DNA from: Ptiloglossa arizonensis
Taxonomy: Eukaryota; Arthropoda; Insecta; Hymenoptera; Colletidae
Length of the DNA: 64,000 bases
Assembly (NCBI RefSeq): GCF_051014685.1
Contig: NW_027478391.1
Location: 1,302,001 to 1,366,000 of the forward strand
Direction: 5' to 3'
The notes beneath the pieces are model-generated. The model did no database searches and had not been told where the DNA came from. It was given only the letters and a program-made list of their open reading frames with translations. Below, in pieces: positions 40,179 to 52,390 of this stretch; within the stretch, counting starts at the first letter, position 1, and the number at the start of each line of letters is the position of its first letter. A program made the position numbers and the translations under genes.

Positions 40179-43100
40179 GGTATGTGTATTTTTTCCCTAG
40201 GACATTCTGGATAAGCGTTTGGAGCAGCAGAATTGCGAAAAATTTTTTGCCTTCTCAACCATTTCTTAGCTTCAAACTCCCATATCTCTCGAACGGATTG
40301 ACCTAACGCAAAAATTCCTATTGCATCTGAAAGTAGAAACTCGCCCGATTACAACGGTATGTGTATTTTTTCCCTAGGCCATTCTGGTTAAGCGTTTGGA
40401 GCAGCAGAATTGCGAAAAATTTTTTGGCTTCTCAACCATTTCTTGGTTTCAAACTCCCATATCTCGCGAACGGATTGACCTAACCCAAAAATTCCTATTG
40501 CATCTGAAAGTAGAAACTCGCCCGATTACAACGGTATGTGTATTTTTTCCCTAGGCCATTCTGGTTAAGCGTTTGGAGCAGCAGAATTGCGAAACATTTT
40601 TTGCCTTCTCAACCATTTCTTGGCTTCAAAGTCCCATATCTCGCGAACGGATTGACCTAACCGAAAAATTCCTATTGCATCTGAAAGTAGAAACTCGCCC
40701 GATTACAACGGTATGTGTATTGTTTCCCTAGGCGATTCTGGTTAAGCGTTTGGAGCAGCAGAACTGCGAAAAATTTGTTGTCTTCTCAACCATTTCTCAG
40801 CTTCAAACTCCCATATCTCGCGAACGGATTGACCTAAACCAAAAATTCCTGTTGCATCTGAAAGTAGAAACTCGCCCGATTACAACGGTATGTGTATTTT
40901 TTCACTAGGCCATTCTGGTTAAGCGTTCGGACCAGCAGAATTGCGAAAAATTTTTTGCCTTCTCAACCATTTCTTGTCTTCAAACTCCCATATCTCGCGA
41001 ACGGATTGACCTAACCCAAAAATTCCTATTGCATCTGAAAGTAGAAACTCGCCCGATTACTACGGTATGTGTATTTTTTCCCTAGGCCATTCAAGTTAAG
41101 CGTTTGGAGCAGCAGAATTGCGAAAAATTTTTTGCCTTCTCAACAATTTCTTGTCTTGAAACTCCCATATCTCGCGAACGGATTGACCTAACCCAAAAAT
41201 TCCTATTGCATCTGAAAGTAGAAACTCGCCCGATTACAACGGTATGTGTATTTTTTCCCTAGGCCGTTCTGGTTAAGCTTTTGGAGCAGCAGAATTGCGA
41301 AAAATTTTTTGCCTTCTCAACCATTTCTTGGCTTCAAACTGCCATATCTCGCGAACGGATTGACCTAACCCAAAAATTCCTATTGCATCTGAAAGTAGAA
41401 ACTCGCCCGACTACAACGGTATGTGTATTTTTTCCCTAGGCCATTCTGGATAAGCGTTTGGAGCAGCAGAATGGTGAAAAATTTTTTGCCTTCTCAACCA
41501 TTTCTTAGCTTCAAACTCCCATATCTCTCGAACGGATTGACATAACGCAAAAATTCCTATTGCATCTGAAAGTAGAAACTCGCCCGATTACAACGGTATG
41601 TGTATTTTTTCCCTAGGCCATTCAAGTTAAGCGTTTGGAGCAGCAGAATTGCGAAAAATTTTTTGCCTTCTCAACCATTTCTTGTCTTGAAACTCCCATA
41701 TCTCGCGAACGGATTGACCTAACCCAAAAATTCCTATTGCATCTGAAAGTAGAAACTCGCCCGATTACAACGGTATGTGTATTTTTTCCCTAGGCCATTC
41801 TGGTTAAGCGTTTGGAGCAGCAGAATTGCGAAAAATTTTTTGGCTTCTCAACCATTTCTTGGTTTCAAACTCCCATATCTCGCGAACGGATTGACCTAAC
41901 CCAAAAATTCCTATTTCATCTGAAAGTAGAAACTCACCCGATTACAACGGTATGTGTATTTTTTCCCTAGGCCATTCTGGTTAAGCGTTTGGAGCAGCAG
42001 AATTGCGAAAAATTTTTTGCCTTCTCAACCATTTCTTGGCTTCAAAGTCCCATATCTCGCGAACGGATTGACCTAACCGAAAAGTTCCTATTGCATCTGA
42101 AAGTAGAAACTCGCCCGATTACAACGGTATGTGTATTGTTTCCCTAGGCGATTCTGGTTAAGCGTTTGGAGCAGCAGAACTGCGAAAAATTTGTTGTCTT
42201 CTCAACCATTTCTTAGCTTCAAACTCCCATATCTCGTGAACGGATTGACCTAACCCAAAAATTCCTATTGCATCTGAAAGTAGAAACTCGCCCGACTACA
42301 ACGGTATGTGTATTTTTTCCCTAGGCCATTCTGGATAAGCGTTTGGAGCAGCAGAATGGTGAAAAATTTTTTGCCTTCTCAACCATTTCTTAGCTTCAAA
42401 CTCCCATATCTCTCGAACGGATTGACATAACGCAAAAATTCCTATTGCATCTGAAAGTAGAAACTCGCCCGATTACAACGGTATGTGTATTTTCTCCCTA
42501 GGCCATTCTGGTTAAGCGTTTGGAGCAGCAGAATTGCGAAAAATTTTTTGCCTTCTCAACCATTTCTTGGCTTCAAGGTCCCATATCTCGCGAACGGATT
42601 GACCTAACCCAAAAATTCCTATTGCATCTGAAAGTAGAAACTCGCCCGATTACAACGGTATGTGTATTTTTTCCCTAGGCCATTCTGGATAAGCGTTTGG
42701 AGCAGCAGAATTGTGAAAAATTTTTTGCCTTCTCAACCATTTCTTAGCTTCAAACTCCCATATCTCTCGAACGGATTGACCTAACGCAAAAATTCCTATT
42801 GCATCTGAAAGTAGAAACTCGCCCGATTACAACGGTATGTGTATTTTTTCCCTAGGCCATTCTGGTTAAGCGTTTGGAGCAGCAGAATTGCGAAAAATTT
42901 TTTGCCTTCTCTACCATTTCTTGTCTTCAAACTCCCATATCTCGCGAACGGATTGACTTAACCCAAAAATTCCTATTGCATCTGAAAGGAGAAACTCGCC
43001 CGATTACAACGGTATGTGTATTTTTTCCCTAGGCCATTCAAGTTAAGCGTTTGGAGCAGCAGAATTGCGAAAAATTTTTTGCCTTCTCAACCATTTCTTG

Positions 43101-44426
43101 TCTTGAAACTCCCATATCTCGCGAACGGATTGACCTAACCCAAAAATTCCTATTGCATCTGAAAGTAGAAACTCGCCCGATTACAACGGTATGTGTATTT
43201 TTTCCCTAGGCCATTCTGGTTAAGCGTTTGGAGCAGCAGAATGGTGAAAAATTTTTTGCCTTCTAAACCATTTCTTAGCTTCAAACTCCCATATCTCTCG
43301 AACGGATTGACATAACGCAAAAATTCCTATTGCATCTGAAAGTAGAAACTCGCCCGATTACAACGGTATGTGTATTTTCTCCCTAGGCCATTCTGGTTAA
43401 GCGTTTGGAGCAGCAGAATTGCGAAAAATTTTTTGCCTTCTCAACCATTTCTTGGCTTCAAGGTCCCATATCTCGCGAACGGATTGACCTAACCCAAAAA
43501 TTCCTATTGCATCTGAAAGTAGAAACTCGCCCGATTACAACGGTATGTGTATTTTTTCCCGAGGCCATTCTGGATAAGCGTTTGGAGCAGCAGAATTGTG
43601 AAAAATTTTTTGCCTTCTCAACCATTTCTTAGCTTCAAACTCCCATATCTCTCGAACGGATTGACCTAACGCAAAAATTCCTATTGCATCTGAAAGTAGA
43701 AACTCGCCCGATTACAACGGTATGTGTATTTTTTCCCTAGGCCATTCTGGTTAAGCGTTTGGAGCAGCAGAATTGCGAAAAATTTTTTGCCTTCTCTACC
43801 ATTTCTTGTCTTCAAACTCCCATATCTCGCGAACGGATTGACTTAACCCAAAAATTCCTATTGCATCTGAAAGGAGAAACTCGCCCGATTACAACGGTAT
43901 GTGTATTTTTTCCCTAGGCCATTCAAGTTAAGCGTTTGGAGCAGCAGAATTGCGAAAAATTTTTTGCCTTCTCAACCATTTCTTGTCTTGAAACTCCCAT
44001 ATCTCGCGAACGGATTGACCTAACCCAAAAATTCCTATTGCATCTGAAAGTAGAAACTCGCCCGATTACAACGGTATGTGTATTTTTCCCCTAGGCCGTT
44101 CTGGTTAAGCGTTTGGAGCAGCAGAATTGCGAAAAATTTTTTGCCTTCTCAACCATTTCTTGGCTTCAAGGTCCCATATCTCGCGAACGGATTGACCTAA
44201 CCCAAAAATTCCTATTGCATCTGAAAGTAGAAACTCGCCCGATTACAACGGTATGTGTATTTTTTCCCTAGGCCATTCTGGATAAGCGTTTGGAGCAGCA
44301 GAATTGTGAAAAATTTTTTGCCTTCTCAACCATTTCTTAGCTTCAAACTCCCATATCTCTCGAACGGATTGACCTAACGCAAAAATTCCTATTGCATCTG
44401 AAAGTAGAAACTCGCCCGACTACAAC
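40179..44426. repeat. Super-repeat copy 3 (24 monomers, 4,248 bp)
   Basis: GGACATTC is at 40,200, TTGGTTTC at 40,443 and 41,859, TTTCATCTG at 41,914, and GAAAGGAG at 42,984 and 43,869. Only 243 bp separate GGACATTC from TTGGTTTC, where copies 1, 2 and 4 have 420 bp, so one monomer has been lost, probably by fusion of two neighbours: the first monomer joins a GGACATTC start to an ATTGCG/GACCTAACGC body. Two inner subrepeats remain. CCCGAGG at 43,558 removes the usual TAG. Confidence 0.85.
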
Positions 44427-47400
44427 GGTATGTGTATTTTTTCCCTAGGACATTCTGGATAAGCGTTTGGAGCAGCAGAATGGTGAAAAATTTTTTGCCT
44501 TCTCAACCATTTCTTAGCTTCAAACTCCCATATCTCTCGAACGGATTGACATAACGCAAAAATTCCTATTGCATCTGAAAGTAGAAACTCGCCCGATTAC
44601 AACGGTATGTGTATTTTTTCCCTAGGCCATTCTGGTTAAGCGTTTGGAGCAGCAGAATTGCGAAAAATTTTTTGCCTTCTCAACCATTTCTTAGCTTCAA
44701 ACTCCCATATCTCTCGAACGGATTGACATAACGCAAAAATTCCTATTGCATCTGAAAGTAGAAACTCGCCCGATTACAACGGTATGTGTATTTTTTCCCT
44801 AGGCCATTCTGGTTAAGCGTTTGGAGCAGCAGAATTGCGAAAAATTTTTTGGCTTCTCAACCATTTCTTGGTTTCAAACTCCCATATCTCGCGAACGGAT
44901 TGACCTAACCCAAAAATTCCTATTGCATCTGAAAGTAGAAACTCGCCCGATTACAACGGTATGTGTATTTTTTCCCTAGGCCATTCTGGTTAAGCGTTTG
45001 GAGCAGCAGAATTGCGAAAAATTTTTTGCCTTCTCAACCATTTCTTGGCTTCAAAGTCCCATATCTCGCGAACGGATTGACCTAACCGAAAAATTCCTAT
45101 TGCATCTGAAAGTAGAAACTCGCCCGATTACAACGGTATGTGTATTGTTTCCCTAGGCGATTCTGGTTAAGCGTTTGGAGCAGCAGAACTGCGAAAAATT
45201 TGTTGTCTTCTCAACCATTTCTCAGCTTCAAACTCCCATATCTCGCGAACGGATTGACCTAAACCAAAAATTCCTGTTGCATCTGAAAGTAGAAACTCGC
45301 CCGATTACAACGGTATGTGTATTTTTTCCCTAGGCCATTCTGGTTAAGCGTTCGGACCAGCAGAATTGCGAAAAATTTTTTGCCTTCTCAACCATTTCTT
45401 GTCTTCAAACTCCCATATCTCTCGAACGGATTGACCTAACCCAAAAATTCCTATTGCATCTGAAAGTAGAAACTCGCCCGATTACAACGGTATGTGTATT
45501 TTTTCCCTAGGCCATTCAAGTTAAGCGTTTGGAGCAGCAGAATTGCGAAAAATTTTTTGCCTTCTCAACCATTTCTTGTCTTGAAACTCCCATATCTCGC
45601 GAACGGATTGACCTAACCCAAAAATTCCTATTGCATCTGAAAGTAGAAACTCGCCCGATTACAACGGTATGTGTATTTTTTCCCTAGGCCGTTCTGGTTA
45701 AGCGTTTGGAGCAGCAGAATTGCGAAAAATTTTTTGCCTTCTCAACCATTTCTTGGCTTCAAACTGCCATATCTCGCGAACGGATTGACCTAACCCAAAA
45801 ATTCCTATTGCATCTGAAAGTAGAAACTCGCCCGACTACAACGGTATGTGTATTTTTTCCCTAGGCCATTCTGGATAAGCGTTTGGAGCAGCAGAATGGT
45901 GAAAAATTTTTTGCCTTCTCAACCATTTCTTAGCTTCAAACTCCCATATCTCTCGAACGGATTGACATAACGCAAAAATTCCTATTGCATCTGAAAGTAG
46001 AAACTCGCCCGATTTCAACGGTATGTGTATTTTTTCCCTAGGCCATTCAAGTTAAGCGTTTGGAGCAGCAGAATTGCGAAAAATTTTTTGCCTTCTCAAC
46101 CATTTCTTGTCTTGAAACTCCCATATCTCGCGAACGGATTGACCTAACCCAAAAATTCCTATTGCATCTGAAAGTAGAAACTCGCCCGATTACAACGGTA
46201 TGTGTATTTTTTCCCTAGGCCATTCTGGTTAAGCGTTTCGAGCAGCAGAATTGCGAAAAATTTTTTGGCTTCTCAACCATTTCTTGGTTTCAAACTCCCA
46301 TATCTCGCGAACGGATTGACCTAACCCAAAAATTCCTATTTCATCTGAAAGTAGAAAGTCACCCGATTACAACGGTATGTGTATTTTTTCCCTAGGCCAT
46401 TCTGGTTAAGCGTTTGGAGCAGCAGAATTGCGAAAAATTTTTTGCCTTCTCAACCATTTCTTGGCTTCAAAGTCCCATATCTCGCGAACGGATTGACCTA
46501 ACCGAAAAATTCCTATTGCATCTGAAAGTAGAAACTCGCCCGATTACAACGGTATGTGTATTGTTTCCCTAGGCGATTCTGGTTAAGCGTTTGGAGCAGC
46601 AGAACTGCGAAAAATTTGTTGTCTTCTCAACCATTTCTTAGCTTCAAACTCCCATATCTCGTGAACGGATTGACCTAACCCAAAAATTCCTATTGCATCT
46701 GAAAGTAGAAACTCGCCCGACTACAACGGTATGTGTATTTTTTCCCTAGGCCATTCTGGATAAGCGTTTGGAGCAGCAGAATGGTGAAAAATTTTTTGCC
46801 TTCTCAACCATTTCTTAGCTTCAAACTCCCATATCTCTCGAACGGATTGACATAACGCAAAAATTCCTATTGCATCTGAAAGTAGAAACTCGCCCGATTA
46901 CAACGGTATGTGTATTTTCTCCCTAGGCCATTCTGGTTAAGCGTTTGGAGCAGCAGAATTGCGAAAAATTTTTTGCCTTCTCAACCATTTCTTGGCTTCA
47001 AGGTCCCATATCTCGCGAACGGATTGACCTAACCCAAAAATTCCTATTGCATCTGAAAGTAGAAACTCGCCCGATTACAACGGTATGTGTATTTTTTCCC
47101 TAGGCCATTCTGGATAAGCGTTTGGAGCAGCAGAATTGTGAAAAATTTTTTGCCTTCTCAACCATTTCTTAGCTTCAAACTCCCATATCTCTCGAACGGA
47201 TTGACCTAACGCAAAAATTCCTATTGCATCTGAAAGTAGAAACTCGCCCGATTACAACGGTATGTGTATTTTTTCCCTAGGCCATTCTGGTTAAGCGTTT
47301 GGAGCAGCAGAATTGCGAAAAATTTTTTGCCTTCTCTACCATTTCTTGTCTTCAAACTCCCATATCTCGCGAACGGATTGACTTAACCCAAAAATTCCTA

Positions 47401-47965
47401 TTGCATCTGAAAGGAGAAACTCGCCCGATTACAACGGTATGTGTATTTTTTCCCTAGGCCATTCAAGTTAAGCGTTTGGAGCAGCAGAATTGCGAAAAAT
47501 TTTTTGCCTTCTCAACCATTTCTTGTCTTGAAACTCCCATATCTCGCGAACGGATTGACCTAACCCAAAAATTCCTATTGCATCTGAAAGTAGAAACTCG
47601 CCCGATTACAACGGTATGTGTATTTTTTCCCTAGGCCGTTCTGGTTAAGCGTTTGGAGCAGCAGAATTGCGAAAAATTTTTTGCCTTCTCTACCATTTCT
47701 TGGCTTCAAACTGCCGTATCTCGCGAACGGATTGACCTAACCCAAAAATTCCTATTGCATCTGAAAGTAGAAACTCGCCCGACTACAACGGTATGTGTAT
47801 TTTTTCCCTAGGCCATTCTGGACAAGCGTTTGGAGCAGCAGAATGGTGAAAAATTTTTTGCCTTCTCAACCATTTCTTAGCTTCAAACTCCCATATCTCT
47901 CGAACGGATTGACATAACGCAAAAATTCCTATTGCATCTGAAAGTAGAAACTCGCCCGATTACAA
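44427..47965. repeat. Super-repeat copy 4 (about 20 monomers)
   Basis: GGACATTC is at 44,448, TTGGTTTC at 44,868 and 46,284 (eight monomers), TTTCATCTG at 46,339 and a single GAAAGGAG at 47,409. After GGCCGTTC (47,636) and a GGACAAGCG/AATGGTG monomer the order breaks and other variants follow. With one inner subrepeat this is the shortest copy, so copies 1-4 have three, five, two and one. The series GGTTTC to GGTTTC is the most constant part of all four. Confidence 0.8.
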
Positions 47966-48690
47966 CGGTATGTGTATTTTTTCCCTAGGCCATTCTGGAT
48001 AAGCGTTTGGAGCAGCAGAATGGTGAAAAATTTTTTGCCTTCTCAACCATTTCTTAGCTTCAAACTCCCATATCTCTCGAACGGATTGACATAACACAAA
48101 AATTCCTATTGCATCTGAAAGTAGAAACTCGCCCGATTACAACGGTATGTGTATTTTTTCCCTAGGCCATTCTGGTTAAGCGTTTGGAGCAGCAGAATGG
48201 TGAAAAATTTGTTGCCTCCTCAACAATTTCTTGGCTTCAAACTCCCATATCTCGCGAACGAATTGACCTAACCCAAAAATTCCTATTGCATCTGAAAGTA
48301 GAAACTCGCCCGATTACAACGGTATGTGTATTGTTTCCCTAGGCCATTCTGGTTAAGCGTTTGGAGCAGCAGAACTGCGAAAAATTTGTTGTCTTCTCAA
48401 CCATTTCTTAGGTTCAAAGTCCCATATCTCGCGAACGGATTGACCTAAACCAAAAATTCCTATTGCATCTGAAAGTAGAAACTCCCCCGATTACAACGGC
48501 ATGTGTATTTTTTCCCTAGGCCATTCTGGTTAAGCGTTCGGAGCAGCAGAATTGCGAAAAATTTTTTGCCTTCTCAACCATTTCTTGTCTTCAAACTCCC
48601 ATATCTCGCGAACGGATTGACCTAACCCAAAAATTCCTATTGCATCTGAAAGTAGAAACTCGCCCGATTACAACGGTATGTGTATTTTTT
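47966..48690. repeat. Junction zone of hybrid monomers
   Basis: About four monomers with combinations not seen elsewhere. One (48,144 onward) has AATGGTG and TTTGTTGCCTCC followed by AACAATTTCTTGG and GAACGAATTG, so it joins halves of two variant classes. The next has TTCTTAGGTTCAAAGTCCC, and the one after has CAACGGCATG in place of CAACGGTATG. This is the right boundary of the super-repeat region and the start of the 16-monomer pattern. Confidence 0.65.
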
Positions 48691-51600
48691 CCCTAGGCCA
48701 TTCTAGTTAAGCGTTTGTAGCAGCAGAATTGCGAAAAACTTTTTGCCTTCTCAACCATTTCTTGTCTTGAAACACCCATATCTCGCGAACGGATTGACCT
48801 AACCCAAAAATTGCTATTGCATCTGAAAGTAGAAACTCGCCCGATTACAACGGTATGTGAATTTTTTCCCTAGGCCATTCTGGATAAGCGTTTGGAGCAG
48901 CAGAATTGTGAAAAATTTTTTGCCTTCTCAACCATTTCTTAGCTTCAAACTCCCATATCTCTCGAACGGATTGACCTAACGCAAAAATTCCTATTGCATC
49001 TGAAAGTAGAAACTCGCCCGATTACAACGGTATGTGTATTTTTTCCCTAGGCCATTCTGGTTAAGCGTTTGGAGCAGCAGAATTGCGAAAAATTTTTTGG
49101 CTTCTCAACCATTTCTTGGTTTCAAACTCCCATATCTCGCGAACGGATTGACCTAACCCAAAAATTCCTATTGCATCTGAAAGTAGAAACTCACCCGATT
49201 ACAATGGTATGTGTATTTTTTCCCTAGGCCATTCTGGTTAAGCGTTTGGAGCAGCAGAATTGCGAAAAATTTTTTGCCTTCTCAACCATTTCTTGGCTTC
49301 AAAGTCCCATATCTCGCGAACGGATTGACCTAACCGAAAAATTCCTATTGCATCTAAAAGTAGAAACTCGCCCGATTACAACGGTATGTGTATTGTTTCC
49401 CTAGGCGATTCTGGTTAAGCGTTTGGAGCAGCAGAACTGCGAAAAATTTGTTGTCTTCTCAACCATTTCTTAGCTTCAAACTCCCATATCTCGCGAACGG
49501 ATTGACCTAAACCAAAAATTCCTGTTGCATCTGAAAGTAGAAACTCGCCCGACTACAACGGTATGTGTATTTTTTCCCTAGGCCATTCTGGATAAGCGTT
49601 TGGAGCAGCAGAATGGTGAAAAATTTTTTACCTCCTCAACAATTTCTTGGCTTCAAACTCCCATATCTCGCGAACGAATTGACCTAACCCAAAAATTCCT
49701 ATTGCATCTGAAAGTAGAAACTCGCCCGATTACAACGGTATGTGTATTGTTTCCCTAGGCCATTCTGGTTAAGCGTTTGGAGCAGCAGAACTGCGAAAAA
49801 TTTGTTGTCTTCTCAACCATTTCTTAGGTTCAAACTCCCATATCTCGCGAACGGATTGACCTAAACCAAAAATTCCTGTTGCATCTGAAAGTAGAAACTC
49901 CCCCGATTACAACGGTATGTTTATTTTTTCCCTAGGCCATTCTGGTTAAGCGTTCGGAGCAGCAGAATTGCGAAAAATTTTTTGCCTTCTCAACCATTTC
50001 TTGCCTTCAAACTCCCATATCTCGCGAACGGATTGACCTAACCCAAAAATTCCTATTGCATCTGAAAGTAGAAACTCGCCCGATTACAACGGTATGTGTA
50101 TTTTTTCCCTAGGCCATTCTAGTTAAGCGTTTGGAGCAGCAGAATTGCGAAAAATTTTTTGGCTTCTCAACCATTTCTTGGCTTCAAACTCCCATATCTC
50201 GCGAACGGATTGACCTAACCCAAAAATTCCTATTGCATCTGAAAGTAGAAACTCGCCCGATTACAACGGTATGTGTATTTTTTCCCTAGGCCGTTCTGGT
50301 TAAGCGTTTGGAGCAGCAGAATTGCGAAAAATTTTTTGCCTTCTCTACCATTTCTTGGCTTCAAACTGCCATATCTCGCGAACGGATTGACCTAACCCAA
50401 AAATTCCTATTGCATCTGAAAGTAGAAACTCGCCCGACTACAACGGTATGTGTATTTTTTCCCTCGGCCATTCTGGATAAGCGTTTGGAGCAGCAGAATG
50501 GTGAAAAATTTTTTGCCTTCTCAACCATTTCTTAGCTTCAAACTCCCATATCTCTCGAACGGATTGACATAACGCAAAAATTCCTATTGCATCTGAAAGT
50601 AGAAACTCGCCCGATTACAACGGTATGTGTATTTTTTCCCTAGGCCATTCTGGTTAAGCGTTTGGAGCAGCAGAATTGCGAAAAATTTTTTGCCTTCTCA
50701 ACCATTTCTTAGCTTCAAACTCCCATATCTCTCGAACGGATTGACCTAACGCAAAAATTCCTATTGCATCTGAAAGTAGAAACTCGCCCGATTACAACGG
50801 TATATGTATTTTTTCCCTAGGCCATTCTGGTTAAGCGTTTGGAGCAGCAGAATTGCGAAAAATTTTTTAGCTTCTCAACCATTTCTTGGTATCAAACTCC
50901 CATATCTCGCGAACGGATTGACCTAACCCAAAAATTCCTATTGCATCTGAAAGTAGAAACTCACCCGATTACAACGGTATGTGTATTTTTTCCCTAGGCC
51001 ATTCTGGTTAAGCGTTTGGAGCAGCAGAATTGCGAAAAATTTTTTGCCTTCTCAACCATTTCTTGGCTTCAAAGTCCCATATCTCGCGAACGGATTGACC
51101 TAACCGAAAAATTCCTATTGCATCTGAAAGTAGAAACTCGCCCGATTACAACGGTATGTGTATTGTTTCCCTAGGCGATTCTGGTTAAGCGTTTGGAGCA
51201 GCAGAACTGCGAAAAATTTGTTGTCTTCTCAACCATTTCTTAGCTTCAAACTCCCATATCTCGCGAACGGATTGACCTAAACCAAAAATTTCTGTTGCAT
51301 CTGAAAGTAGAAACTCGCCCGATTACAACGGTATGTGTATTTTTTCCCTAGGCCATTCTGGTTAAGCGTTTGGAGCAGCAGAATGGTGAAAAATTTTTTG
51401 CCTCCTCAACAATTTCTTGGCTTCAAACTCCCATATCTCGCGAACGAATTGACCTAACCCAAAAATTCCTATTGCATCTGAAAGTAGAAACTCGCCCGAT
51501 TACAACGGTATGTGTATTGTTTCCCTAGGCCATTCTGGTTAAGCGTTCGGAGCAGCAGAATTGCGAAAAACTTTTTGCCTTCTCAACCATTTCTTGGCTT

Positions 51601-52390
51601 GAAACACCCATATCTCGCGAACGGATTGACCTAACCCAAAAATTGCTATTGCATCTGAAAGTAGAAACTCGCCCGATTACAACGGTATGTGAATTTTTTC
51701 CCTAGGCCATTCTGGATAAGCGTTTGGAGCAGCAGAATTGTGAAAAATTTTTTGCCTTCTCAACCATTTCTTAGCTTCAAACTCCCATATCTCTCGAACG
51801 GATTGACCTAACGCAAAAATTCCTATTGCATCTGAAAGTAGAAACTCGCCCGATTACAACGGTATGTGTATTTTTTCCCTAGGCCATTCTGGTTAAGCGT
51901 TTGGAGCAGCAGAATTGCGAAAAATTTTTTGGCTTCTCAACCATTTCTTGGTTTCAAACTCCCATATCTCGCGAACGGATTGACCTAACCCAAAAATTCC
52001 TATTGCATCTGAAAGTAGAAACTCACCCGATTACAACGGTATGTGTATTTTTTCCCTAGGCCATTCTGGTTAAGCGTTTGGAGCAGCAGAATTGCGAAAA
52101 ATTTTTTGCCTTGTCAACCATTTCTTGGCTTCAAAGTCCCATATCTCGCGAACGGATTGACCTAACCGAAAAATTCCTATTGCATCTAAAAGTAGAAACT
52201 CGCCCGATTACAACGGTATGTGTATTGTTTCCCTTGGCGATTCTGGTTAAGCGTTTGGAGCAGCAGAACTGCGAAAAATTTGTTGTCTTCTCAACCATTT
52301 CTTAGTTTCAAACTCCCATATCTCGCGAACGGATTGACCTAAACCAAAAATTCCTATTGCATCTGAAAGTAGAAACTCGCCCGATTACAA
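48690..52390. repeat. 16-monomer (2,832-bp) repeat, partial two copies
   Basis: Private variants recur at 2,832 bp: GTATGTGAATTTT at 48,853 and 51,685; GAAAAACTTTTTGCC near 48,733 and 51,565; AAATTGCTATTGC near 48,810; CATCTAAAAG near 49,352 and 52,184; and TTGGTTTC at 49,116 and 51,948. TTGGTTTC is also 16 monomers after the last one of the super-repeat (46,284). Between the copies lie AACAATTTC, TTTGTTGTC and AATGGTG monomers, including TTTTTTACCTCC near 49,624. CCCTCGG (50,462) and CCCTTGG (52,231) remove the usual TAG. Confidence 0.75.

Noticed and set aside
45836..46018. 60-codon minus-strand open frame
   Set aside because: It lies in another frame of an ordinary AATGGTG monomer, is no longer than about one unit, and has no recognisable features.
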